A DNA stretch of 52,373 nt from Myxococcota bacterium (GTDB taxonomy: Bacteria > Myxococcota_A > Polyangia > Polyangiales > Houyiibacteriaceae): the NCBI GenBank assembly GCA_025453555.1, contig JALOQC010000040.1:1-52373 (forward strand), written 5' to 3'. A program made the position numbers and the translations under genes. Shown piece by piece: positions 43,734 through 51,272 of the stretch; the first letter of the stretch is position 1; each line of letters opens with the position of its first letter. The notes beneath the pieces were generated by a model, which saw only the letters and a program-made list of their open reading frames with translations, had not been told where the DNA came from and searched no databases.

Positions 43734-44564
43734 ATGGCCAACGTCCCTCCCGCCGCGCGCTCCGTCGCGCGCGCTCCGCTCGGCTTCTGGACCGGCTTCA
43801 CCTACCCGTTCCGGGGGATGAAGGTGGTGTTCTTCGAGCACCCCGGACTCGTGCGTTACTGGGCGTTCCCGATCCTGATCACCGTGCTCGTGTTCTGCCT
43901 CGGGAGCTGGGCCACGTGGACCTACGGCGGCGAGCTGCTCGACTCGTGGTGGCAAGCGCCGACCGAAGACGGCTGGCTCGCGGGCATCACGCGCTTCTTC
44001 CACGCGATCGCGTCGTTCGTGCTCTCGCTCGCGCTCTGGGCAGCGTCGCTCGTGGTGTTGATGTTCCTCACCAACGTCATCGCGGCGCCCTTCAACGGCG
44101 CGCTCTCCACCGCGGTGGAGCGAATCAAGACGGGGCAGGCGCTCGCCGACGAAGGCTTCGGTGTCCTCGTGCGCGACATCGGTCGGACCATCGTGCTCGA
44201 GGCGGTGAAGATGCTGCTCTACCTCTGCGTGATGGTGCCGCTCTTCATCTTGCAGTGTGGCGTTCCCGGCTTCGGCTCGATCCTGGTGAGCGTGGTCGGC
44301 TTCGTGTTCACCGCGTGGTATTGGGGCCTCGACTACACGGACTGGCCGGCGGAGCGACGCGGCTGGACGGTGGGGCATCGCTTCTCGAACGCGCGCGCGC
44401 GCTTCTGGACCTGGTTCGGCTTCGGCGCGGGCGTGTGGCTCTTCTTGTTCGTGCCCTTCGTGAACCTGCTCTTCATGCCGGCGGCGGTCGCGGGCGGGAC
44501 GTTGCTCTTCCTCGATCAGGAAGGCGCGGCGCCCGAGCCGACGCCGACACCGAACGCGGGGTGA
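43734..44564 (+). CDS. EI24/CysZ-like membrane protein, 276 aa
   Basis: An inner-membrane protein with about five hydrophobic segments (YWAFPILITVLVFCLGSWATW, SFVLSLALWAASLVVLMFLTNVI, LYLCVMVPLFILQ, FGAGVWLFLFVPFVNLLFM). It contains the EI24-family segments GFTYPFRGMKVVFFEHPGL near the N-terminus, the AAPFNGALSTAVE loop and WTVGHRFSNARARFWTWFGFG. CysZ of this family is linked to sulfate uptake; other members have unknown roles. The ATG at 43734 is used because the fold starts there. No adjacent cysteine genes, so the substrate is open. Confidence 0.85.
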   Translation: MANVPPAARSVARAPLGFWTGFTYPFRGMKVVFFEHPGLVRYWAFPILITVLVFCLGSWATWTYGGELLDSWWQAPTEDGWLAGITRFFHAIASFVLSLALWAASLVVLMFLTNVIAAPFNGALSTAVERIKTGQALADEGFGVLVRDIGRTIVLEAVKMLLYLCVMVPLFILQCGVPGFGSILVSVVGFVFTAWYWGLDYTDWPAERRGWTVGHRFSNARARFWTWFGFGAGVWLFLFVPFVNLLFMPAAVAGGTLLFLDQEGAAPEPTPTPNAG

Positions 44565-44713
44565 GCTCACGTTCGTCGTCGTGGCCGTAAACGGCGCTCG
44601 ACGATGGATCACACTCGCGGCGTCGACGTGCGTCGACGGCGACGTGAGCGTTGATGGCGACGCGACGGGCGACGTCGTCGACCGAGGTCCGTGCAGACGT
44701 TCACGTCGCCGCC

Positions 44714-44805
44714 CACGTTCACGACCACGTTCACGACCACGTTCACGACCACGTTCACGACCACGTTCACGCTCACGTCAACGCTCACGTCCACGTCCAC
44801 GTTTT
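44714..44805. repeat. 12-bp tandem repeats (CACGTTCACGAC)
   Basis: Five units start at 44714, 44726, 44738, 44750 and 44762, the last slightly changed, followed by degenerate CACGTC units to about 44805. The 278-bp gap between the convergent EI24-like and DUF3570 genes is otherwise GACGTC/GCGACG-rich low-complexity sequence. Frames through it give Val/Asn or Thr/Phe repeats and are not credible genes. Confidence 0.85.
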
Positions 44806-44842
44806 TCGGGGGTCGTGACTCTGGTGCGGTGGTCGGGCTTGC

Positions 44843-46057
44843 TCAGAACTCGGCTTCGAGGCTGAGGGTCGCGAGCATGCCCTTGTCGTTCGGGACCTCG
44901 CGGCGGCCGTAGCGGAACTCGCGGAAGTCGTAGAAGAGCATGTCGAAGACGCCGACGATCGCGAAGGCTGCGAAGGGACCGACCTTGCCGTCGTCGCCCG
45001 CGGGGAGATCGAGGCGCACACGGCCGCCGGCGAGCCAGCTCGACATCGGGGAGAGCTCGCGGTCGCCCGTGAAGTACTGACCGCGGGGCGCCCGGCCGTA
45101 GTCGTCGCTGAAGAAGTGCGCGCCGGTCTGGTTGTAGTAGCGACCGCGCAGGCGCACGGAGAGCCCTTCCCAGAGCCGCTGCTCCCACGCGAGCTCGGCC
45201 GTCACGGAGAAGACGTCCCAGGTGTCGCGGTACACGCGCCCGCCGAGCTGGAGCGCGCCACGCAACGGCTGCACCCAGAGGCGCGCGCCGAGGTTGCCGA
45301 CGTAGCGCACGCGGTTCTCGGGGTGGTTCTCCTGCGCGGCCGCACGACCGAGCCAGACGGCGCGGTAAGGGTTGCCTTGGAAGCCGTTGATCACCTGCGC
45401 GGAGACCGAGAGCTGCGTCGCGAAGATCGGCGTCCAGGCTTGGGTCCAGCCGCCGCGGAACGTCTGCAACGACAGGTCGAGGCTCTCGCGATCGTCGGCG
45501 TCGAAGCATCCGTCGCTCGACGGAAGGCGCTGACGATCGACGGGCTCTTGGGCCCGCGGCTGCGCGAGGTTGCAGACCTGATCGAAGCCGCGTCCGTAGC
45601 CGAGCTCGAGCGTGGTGTTGCGATCGAAGAGCTCCGCGCGGCCGGTGATGGTGAAGGAGTGGGAGCGGTAGTCGCTCTCGCGTCCCCAGGTGTAGGAGAC
45701 GTCGAGGCTCGTGAACTCGCCGCGCACGCCGATGCCACCCGTGACGTTGTTGCGGAAGTCGTTCCACTTGGTCGCGCTGGTGATCGCGTCGACCTCGCCG
45801 CCCGGTGCGTCGACCACCGCGACGCTCGCGCCGCTCACGACGTCCGCGTCCCAGCCGAGCCGCAGCGAGACCACGTCGCGTACCACGCCGCTCACGCGTA
45901 CCGACGGGGTGATCGCCTGGTGCGAGAGGTTGGCGCCGCTCTCGCGGTAGTAGGTCGCGGTCGTGGACGCGCGAACCTGGGCGGAGACGTGCGAGCTCCA
46001 CGCGACGACCACGATCGCGAGGCCGCACACGAAAGCGCTCGAACGCGCCGGCGTCAC
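44843..46057 (-). CDS. DUF3570 family outer-membrane beta-barrel protein
   Basis: A 404-aa exported protein: signal peptide (FVCGLAIVVVAWSSHVSA, cut before QVRAS) and then alternating amphipathic beta strands throughout (ATTYYRE-like first strand, TSLDVSYTWGRESDYRSHSF, TTLELGYGRGFDQVC, GGRVYRDTWDVFSVTAEL, GLSVRLRGRYYNQTGAHFF), ending in the outer-membrane C-terminal Phe (SLEAEF). This fits DUF3570. The GTG at 46057 gives a normal leader and lies two bases after the DUF4266 stop; TTG codons at 46069 or 46075 are alternatives. DUF3570 and DUF4266 genes go together in many Gram-negatives, so the barrel and the small lipoprotein probably form one outer-membrane unit of unknown function. Confidence 0.85.
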   Translation of the reverse strand: MTPARSSAFVCGLAIVVVAWSSHVSAQVRASTTATYYRESGANLSHQAITPSVRVSGVVRDVVSLRLGWDADVVSGASVAVVDAPGGEVDAITSATKWNDFRNNVTGGIGVRGEFTSLDVSYTWGRESDYRSHSFTITGRAELFDRNTTLELGYGRGFDQVCNLAQPRAQEPVDRQRLPSSDGCFDADDRESLDLSLQTFRGGWTQAWTPIFATQLSVSAQVINGFQGNPYRAVWLGRAAAQENHPENRVRYVGNLGARLWVQPLRGALQLGGRVYRDTWDVFSVTAELAWEQRLWEGLSVRLRGRYYNQTGAHFFSDDYGRAPRGQYFTGDRELSPMSSWLAGGRVRLDLPAGDDGKVGPFAAFAIVGVFDMLFYDFREFRYGRREVPNDKGMLATLSLEAEF

Positions 46058-46059
46058 GC

Positions 46060-46269
46060 TCAGTTGCAACCGCAACCTCCGCCGCTCACGCCACCACCGC
46101 CGTACGAGCCTTCGCGGTTCGAGATCACGTGATCTTCTTGGGCCGCGTCCTCACCGCCGGAGCCGAAGGTCATCGACGGCTGCGCGAGGAACTCTTTCTC
46201 TTCCGGACGCACCGTGGAGCACGCGGCGAGCGCGAGGATCCCGAACACGCCGAACGCGCGCAGGGACAC
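46060..46269 (-). CDS. DUF4266 small lipoprotein with C-terminal GGGCGCN
   Basis: A 69-aa lipoprotein (lipobox LAAC after FGVFGILA). It shows the DUF4266 features: a short conserved stretch after the lipid Cys (RPEEKEFLAQPSM), a DHVISNREGSYGG region and the C-terminal GGGCGCN with two Cys. The tail is Gly-rich and invariant in the family, suggesting metal, cofactor or covalent attachment. The GTG at 46269 is preferred because it gives a normal leader; ATG 46338 would overlap the upstream gene. It lies 2 bp before the DUF3570 gene. The thioredoxin and ApbE-type genes often seen with this pair elsewhere are missing. Confidence 0.82.
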   Translation of the reverse strand: MSLRAFGVFGILALAACSTVRPEEKEFLAQPSMTFGSGGEDAAQEDHVISNREGSYGGGGVSGGGCGCN

Positions 46270-46315
46270 GACCCCGCGGATCGTTCCGGTTCGAAGAGAT
46301 CGCCGAAGAAGAAGC

Positions 46316-47071
46316 TCAGAAGAAGACCGAGAGTCCACCGCTGTACTCCTCTTGGGCGACGTAGCGCCCGGGCTCGAAGAACGCGTACGCGCGCGCCTCG
46401 ATGCGAATCGTGAGGCGCTGTCGGAAGCCGAAGCGCAGACCGCCGCCGCCGTAGAGCATCGGGATGCTGCCCGATTCGAGCAGGAACGTGTCGGCGTTCG
46501 GATCGCTGACCGTGACGCCGCCGCCGATCACGAGGTACGGCACGACCGGCCAGTCCGGGAAGACGTTGATGACGCCGCCGCCGCCGAAGAGCATCAGGCG
46601 CCCCGCGCGCGACACCGCGACCGCGCCCGTGAGCTCGAGCCCGAAGATGGGCGCGATGAGAAGCGTCGGGCGGATCGCCATGAAACCGCCGCCACCGAGC
46701 ACGCCGAAGGTGGCCGCGATCTCCACGTGGGCGTCGTTGAGTGGAGGCGGGGCGAACACGCGCCAGCGACGCCCTTCCCCTTCGCCGAGCTCGTGGTTGT
46801 AGACCGCCTCGCCCATCACCCACGCGAGGGTTCCGTCGGGCCGCTCGATCTGGAACCAGTAGCCGCTGGTGGCACGGCGCTTCACGGGGAAGGTGTCGCC
46901 GCGCACCGCGAGCCCGACCTGGCGGAAGCTCGATCCCGGTCCGCTTCGGAGCGCCGTCGAGTCGACGACGACGCGCGCGAAGACCTCGACGTCGTCGGCG
47001 CGAACGGCCGAGCCGAAGGTGAGGATCGCCGCGAAGATCGCGAGCGCGATCGGGTGGGCGCGCGCGATCAC
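46316..47071 (-). CDS. Exported SH3-domain protein with beta-rich C-terminus
   Basis: The GTG at 47071 overlaps the stop of the upstream lipoprotein gene (GTGA). The product, 251 aa, has a signal peptide (IALAIFAAILTFGSAVRA), a bacterial SH3 domain (about 30-85; STALRSGPGSSFRQVGLAVRGD, GYWFQIERPDGTLAWV), and a C-terminal region of amphipathic strands ending in Phe-Phe (VEIAATFGVLGGGGFMAIRP, PYLVIGGGVTVSD, LTIRIEARAYAFFEPG), like a small outer-membrane barrel. The SH3 domain may bind peptidoglycan, anchoring the barrel to the cell wall. It is second gene of the four-gene envelope operon. Confidence 0.82.
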   Translation of the reverse strand: MIARAHPIALAIFAAILTFGSAVRADDVEVFARVVVDSTALRSGPGSSFRQVGLAVRGDTFPVKRRATSGYWFQIERPDGTLAWVMGEAVYNHELGEGEGRRWRVFAPPPLNDAHVEIAATFGVLGGGGFMAIRPTLLIAPIFGLELTGAVAVSRAGRLMLFGGGGVINVFPDWPVVPYLVIGGGVTVSDPNADTFLLESGSIPMLYGGGGLRFGFRQRLTIRIEARAYAFFEPGRYVAQEEYSGGLSVFF

Positions 47072-47514
47072 AGGCCGCTCCCGGTCAGCCACATCACGAT
47101 CAGATCGGCTTCCGCGGAGTCGGGCGCGAAGATCTCGCGCGGGTGCGAGTCGAGTCCGACCGGGCGTCGGTAGAAGGGGCTGGAGAAGGGATCGGCGCGC
47201 ACCGTGAAGCGGACGCGCTCGAAGTTCGCGACGTAGGACGGAGGCGGGTCGCCCACGAGGAGATCGCCGTCGCAGGCGGGGCGAGGATCGCTCTCGCCCA
47301 TCGGATCGAGCCGCAGGGCCGAACGCGCGGAGTGACACATGCCGCCTTCGCCGGAGCCGCCGCTCGCGCAGCTCTGCGTCGCGATGATCTCGGGCTGGAT
47401 GCGGCAGTAGAAGAAGTCCTCGTCGATCATGGGATCGGGAGCGACGAAGTTGTCGCCGAGCGGCTCGGTCGCGCAGCCGATCCACACGCACGAAAGAACG
47501 AGGAGCCTTCGCAC
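47068..47514 (-). CDS. Lipoprotein with cytochrome-like C-x10-CH site
   Basis: A 148-aa lipoprotein starting at GTG 47514 (leader RRLLVLSCVWIGC, lipobox WIGC). The body has CRIQPEII...SCASGGSGEGGMCHSARSALRL, a long-spaced Cys...CysHis arrangement like those in the large HzsA-like lipoproteins, and ends with DLIVMWLTGSG. It resembles the N-terminal module of haem lipoproteins of myxobacteria, but the spacing is not the standard CxxCH, so haem attachment is uncertain. It is first gene of an operon with the SH3-barrel, DUF4266 and DUF3570 genes, joined by a GTGA overlap. Confidence 0.72.
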   Translation of the reverse strand: MRRLLVLSCVWIGCATEPLGDNFVAPDPMIDEDFFYCRIQPEIIATQSCASGGSGEGGMCHSARSALRLDPMGESDPRPACDGDLLVGDPPPSYVANFERVRFTVRADPFSSPFYRRPVGLDSHPREIFAPDSAEADLIVMWLTGSGL

Positions 47515-47674
47515 GAGGGCTAGGTTGCACGAGCCGACCGGACAGGGTCAACGGTCGCGTACGCGAACGTGGACTGCTCGGTGCGCACCTCCTCACGAGG
47601 GGGTCGACGGTGGTGCGGAGGTCGGGCTCGGAGGCTTCGTGTAGGGACGACGCTCGAAACGCGCAGAACCCGAC

Positions 47675-47680
47675 TATAGT
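47675..47680 (+). promoter_or_regulatory. Candidate -10 hexamer TATAGT, 7 nt before the MlaD-type gene
   Basis: TATAGT is followed by GGCGGCC and the GTG at 47688. It is the best -10 match among the leaderless candidates. No -35 is evident, and no Shine-Dalgarno site is present. Confidence 0.55.
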
Positions 47681-47687
47681 GGCGGCC

Positions 47688-49169
47688 GTGCGGGAGACGT
47701 GGCGAGCCGCGAAGGTCGGCCTCTTGGTGCTGCTTGGCGTGGCCGCCGTGATCGCGGTGTTCCGCTACGTCGACGAAGGCTCCGACAGCGGCGGTTACCG
47801 CGTGTACGCGCTCTTCGAGGACGCGCAGGGACTCATCCCGAAGTCGCGCGTGGTGATCGCGGGCATCCCGGTCGGGAGCATCGACCGCATCTCACTCGAG
47901 GGAAACAAGGCACGCGTCGACATCCTGGTCGACGACTCGGTGCCGCTGCACGAGGACGCGCGGGTCGCGATGCGGACCGAGTCGCTGCTCGGCGAGAAGG
48001 TGCTCGTGCTCAACCCCGGCGACGCGACGCTCCCGCGGCTGGAGAACGGCGATCGAATCCAGGTCGTGCGCGAGTCGGTCGGCACCGACCAGATCATGGA
48101 GACGGTCTCCGAGATCTCGCAGGACATCCGCGCGGTCACGCGACAGCTCGAGCGCAGCTTCGGCAACGACGAGGCCGGCAATCGTATGGGGAGCGCGCTC
48201 GAAGACCTGAGCGAGGCGCTCGCCGCGGTGAACCGTACGATCCAAGCGAACGAGGCGGTCGTCACGCGCACGCTCGCCGACATCGAGCAGACCACGAGCG
48301 CCGGCGGACCGCGCTTGGTCGCGGCGCTGGAGAATCTCGAGCAGATCACCTCGGACGTGCGCGGCGTGATCTCGAACCGCCGACCGGAGCTCGACCAAGC
48401 GGTGGGCGAGGTCGACGACACGGTGTCGTCGATTCGGCGTGCGTCGGAGCAGCTCGAAGAGGTGCTCGCAGACGTGCGCGCGGTGACGGACCGGACGGCG
48501 CGCGGCGAAGGTTCGCTCGGCCGGCTCACCAGCGACGAGACGTTGATCGACGAGATCGAAGGCACCGCGGAGGGCCTGAACAATCTCGTGGGCGGCTTCG
48601 CGCGCCTGCAGACGATCGTGGAGCTGCGCAGCGAGTACAACTTCCTCGCGAACACGTTGAAGACGTACTTCTCGCTGCGGCTCGAGCCGCGTGAGGATCG
48701 GTACTTCTTGATTCAGCTCGTCGACGATCCGCGTGGCGACATCTCGGTCACCGAGACCCAAGTCACGCGAAGCGGCTCGCCGGATCCGGGCGAATACGTC
48801 GAGCGGCGTGTGGTCCGCGGCGACGCGTTGCGCTTCACGATCCAGCTCGCCAAGCGCATCTCCTTCGCGACGTTCCGCTTCGGCATCATGGAGAGCACGG
48901 GTGGTCTCGGGCTCGATCTGCACATCTGGAACGACCGGCTCGAGATCAACTCGGACGTGTTCGCGTTCGGCGTGCAGACGCTGCCTCGCGTACGCGCGCG
49001 CCTCGCGTTCGAGATCGTCAACCGCCTCTGGGTGACGGCGGGCATCGACGACGCGCTCAACGAGAGCTTCGACTTCTTCCTCGGTCTGCAGCTCCGGTTC
49101 AACGACCAGGATCTGCGCTCGCTGCTTCCGTTCCTGGGCGGTGCGCTCTCCGGCGCGGCGGGCGGCTGA
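47688..49169 (+). CDS. MlaD-type MCE protein with long helical part and beta-rich C-terminal domain
   Basis: A 493-aa protein for lipid traffic between membranes. An N-terminal inner-membrane helix (VGLLVLLGVAAVIAVF, about 10-27), one MCE domain (about 35-115; YRVYALFEDAQGLIPKSRVVIAGIPVGSI...LLGEKVLVLNPG), a long helical stretch with heptad character (about 125-300, from METVSEISQDIRAVTRQLE onward), and a C-terminal 170-residue part made of amphipathic strands (TLKTYFSLRLEPREDRYFLI, ALRFTIQLAKRISFATFRFG, LGLDLHIWNDRLEINSDV, ARLAFEIVNRLWVTAGI, FDFFLGLQLRFND). The strands could form an outer-membrane barrel, making a single chain that spans the periplasm. The GTG at 47688 gives MRETWRAAKVG; GTG 47679 is possible. 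The usual mlaE/mlaF genes are not adjacent. Confidence 0.88.
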   Translation: MRETWRAAKVGLLVLLGVAAVIAVFRYVDEGSDSGGYRVYALFEDAQGLIPKSRVVIAGIPVGSIDRISLEGNKARVDILVDDSVPLHEDARVAMRTESLLGEKVLVLNPGDATLPRLENGDRIQVVRESVGTDQIMETVSEISQDIRAVTRQLERSFGNDEAGNRMGSALEDLSEALAAVNRTIQANEAVVTRTLADIEQTTSAGGPRLVAALENLEQITSDVRGVISNRRPELDQAVGEVDDTVSSIRRASEQLEEVLADVRAVTDRTARGEGSLGRLTSDETLIDEIEGTAEGLNNLVGGFARLQTIVELRSEYNFLANTLKTYFSLRLEPREDRYFLIQLVDDPRGDISVTETQVTRSGSPDPGEYVERRVVRGDALRFTIQLAKRISFATFRFGIMESTGGLGLDLHIWNDRLEINSDVFAFGVQTLPRVRARLAFEIVNRLWVTAGIDDALNESFDFFLGLQLRFNDQDLRSLLPFLGGALSGAAGG

Positions 49170-49235
49170 GCGGCGCGCTCTCCGGGGCGGCGGGCGACTG
49201 AGCGGCGCGCTCTCCGGCGCGGCGGGCGCTCCCGC
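49140..49235 (+). repeat. 32-bp tandem repeat copying the 3' end of the MCE gene
   Basis: Three 32-bp units start at 49140, 49172 and 49204. The first encodes the final residues GALSGAAGG and the stop of the MCE gene; the others lie beyond the stop. Units differ by one to three bases. The pattern is like the duplication at 27887-28036. Confidence 0.85.
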
Positions 49236-49303
49236 TCGTGTCGTTCGATGCACGAAACGTTCGTCGCTTGCCCCGAGCGCGCGTGAGAGCCGATGCTCGC
49301 GGC

Positions 49304-50254
49304 ATGAAGCGACTGTGCATCGTCGCCTTCGCGCTCGTCGCGTGTGGGCAGAGCAACGAGAGCGGCAGCGGCGGCAACGTGTGGGCGCAGGGTCCGGCGG
49401 ACACGTCGGAGGAAGCGACGACCGAGGTCGAGCTCGCATCGGGCGCGACCTGCGATGGGACGCCGAGCTGTCCGCGCGGGCAGGTCTGCTCGGGCGGGCT
49501 CTGTCGACATCGACGCACGAGCGTGCGCGCGGAGGCGCTCGCGTCGGCCGCCGAAGCGCAGCGACTCGCGGGCGACTCCGAAGGTGCGCTGACTTCGTTC
49601 GAAGAAGCGATCGGTGCGTACGTCGAGGCGAACGTGCCCGCGCCGGCCGACGTGGCGTGCTCGGCCGCGCTGCTCGCGCTCCGTTATTACGACACGCCGG
49701 AAGAACGCGAGCGCGGCGCGCGCTTCGCCGATCGTTGCTTTCGCGCGTCGCTGCCGGGGAACGCACAGCGCGTGGAGGTGCTGCGCGCGGTGGGTCGCCT
49801 GCGCTACGACGGGCTCGCGCTCGACGGCTTCGACCAGCCGAGCGCTCCGGAGCGGTTCTTTTCGCGCGAGCCTTCGCGGCCGACGGTGGACGCGGTGGAG
49901 CTCGCGCTCTCGCTGCCGGAGTCGAGCGAGCCTGGCTACGCGGAGGTGCGTGAGGCGCTTCGGACCGAGGACGCGACGCGCATCGTGGCGGACTGCTTCA
50001 TCCAGGATTGGGAGCTGCGCCATCAACGTGAAGCGCGCGCGTCGCTCTTGCTGAAGCTCGAGACGCGGATGCGCGACATGGGCACGTACGATCTCTACGA
50101 GGGCGCGTTCACGGTGGAGAAGACTTCGCTCGACGTGGACGGCTTCGAGCCTTGCCTGGCCGCGGGGCTGACGGCGTACCTCGCGGAGAGCGGCGTTCGG
50201 GTCGGACGGAGCGCGCGTTGGCAGATCCCGTTCGAGGTGGCCGCGCAGCTCTGA
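49304..50254 (+). CDS. Lipoprotein with Cys-rich module and helical body, 316 aa
   Basis: A predicted lipoprotein (KRLCIVAFALVAC lipobox LVAC, then GQSNES). After a Ser/Thr/Gly linker comes a small disulfide-type module C-DGTPS-C-PRGQV-C-SGGL-C (about 50-67), common in myxobacterial surface lipoproteins, then a mainly helical domain with TPR-like character (AEALASAAEAQRLAGDSEGALTSFEEA...ARFADRCFRASLP) and a tail with further Cys. Family not recognised. The ATG at 49304 lies 68 bp after the repeat tract; no strong ribosome binding site. It is separated from uppP by 175 bp holding no visible feature. Confidence 0.75.
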   Translation: MKRLCIVAFALVACGQSNESGSGGNVWAQGPADTSEEATTEVELASGATCDGTPSCPRGQVCSGGLCRHRRTSVRAEALASAAEAQRLAGDSEGALTSFEEAIGAYVEANVPAPADVACSAALLALRYYDTPEERERGARFADRCFRASLPGNAQRVEVLRAVGRLRYDGLALDGFDQPSAPERFFSREPSRPTVDAVELALSLPESSEPGYAEVREALRTEDATRIVADCFIQDWELRHQREARASLLLKLETRMRDMGTYDLYEGAFTVEKTSLDVDGFEPCLAAGLTAYLAESGVRVGRSARWQIPFEVAAQL

Positions 50255-50429
50255 TCGGCAATCGCACGATCGCCATCGGCCACGACGTCGACTTCCCGTC
50301 GATCGCTGGCGCGGCCATCGATCGCGCTCATCTCGCAGTGGATCGAACGCGAACTCGCGACGCCGCACCGAGCTCCGAGGTACGCGTGACCTTTGCGCGT
50401 GACCGCCAGTCGTCGCAGGCTCGCGCGCC

Positions 50430-51242
50430 ATGGAGCTCTGGGAGGCGCTGCTGCTCGGGCTGGTGGAGGGACTCACGGAGTACCTGCCCGTCAGCTCCAC
50501 GGGTCATCTGCTGGTCACGCAGCGATTGCTCGGCATCGAGAGCGGTGAGGCCGCGAACGCGTTCGCGATCGTGATCCAAGCGGGCGCGATCGTCGCCGTG
50601 CTCGGGCTCTACCGCGCGCGGGTGATCGCGATGCTGCGCGGGCTCGTGGGACGCGATCCGGAAGGCCTCAAGCTCGCGCTCGCGCTCGTCGCGGCGTTCG
50701 TGCCGGCGGCCGCCGCGGGCTTGCTGCTCGGCGACACCATCAAGAGCGTGCTCTTCGGCACGTGGCCGGTCGTGATCGCGTGGGTCGTCGGCGGCGTGCT
50801 GCTGGTGGCGTTCGGAGGCCGGCTGCGAAAGGTCGAAGGAGGTGGGCTCGAGACGCTCGACTGGAAACGCGCGATGGTCGTCGGGCTCTTCCAATGCCTC
50901 GCGCTCTGGCCGGGCACGAGCCGCAGCCTCGCGGCGATCGTCGGCGGCGTCGTCGTCGGGCTCTCGCTCCCCGCCGCGGTCGAGCTGAGCTTCTTGCTCG
51001 GGTTGCTGACGCTCGGGGCGGCGACCGCGTACGAGGGCCTGCAGAGCGGGAGCGTGATGCTCGACGCGTACGGCGCGGCGCCGCTCGCGGTGGGCTTCGC
51101 GGCGGCCTGGGTGTCCGCGGTGCTCGCGGTGCGCTTCATGGTGCGCTCGCTGCAGAAGTACGGGCTCGCGATCTACGGGTGGTGGCGCATCGCGATCGGC
51201 GTCGCGGTCGGCGCGTGGATGCTCTCGGGCGCGAGCCTCTGA
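50430..51242 (+). CDS. uppP: Undecaprenyl-diphosphatase UppP/BacA
   Basis: A 270-aa inner-membrane phosphatase that recycles undecaprenyl pyrophosphate for peptidoglycan and polysaccharide synthesis; extra copies give bacitracin resistance. Visible family motifs are (E)GLTEYLPVSSTGHLL near the N-terminus with catalytic Glu/His, and PGTSRS with catalytic Arg in the second half, with about seven to eight membrane helices between and after. The following VELSFLLGL replaces the usual EFSFLLAIP. Length is normal. It is convergent with the SGNH hydrolase gene 30 bp away. Confidence 0.97.
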   Translation: MELWEALLLGLVEGLTEYLPVSSTGHLLVTQRLLGIESGEAANAFAIVIQAGAIVAVLGLYRARVIAMLRGLVGRDPEGLKLALALVAAFVPAAAAGLLLGDTIKSVLFGTWPVVIAWVVGGVLLVAFGGRLRKVEGGGLETLDWKRAMVVGLFQCLALWPGTSRSLAAIVGGVVVGLSLPAAVELSFLLGLLTLGAATAYEGLQSGSVMLDAYGAAPLAVGFAAAWVSAVLAVRFMVRSLQKYGLAIYGWWRIAIGVAVGAWMLSGASL

Positions 51243-51272
51243 CGCTCGCCCGCTCGACACGCGCGGCACGGA

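Noticed and set aside
44609-44800. Val/Asn or Thr/Phe repeat peptides over the 12-bp repeats
   Set aside because: Simple-sequence translation without ribosome binding site or domain; not credible as genes.
46316-47596. A longer 426-aa start for the SH3-domain protein
   Set aside because: The extension overlaps the upstream lipoprotein gene and has no fold; the GTG at 47071 gives a proper signal peptide and a GTGA overlap.
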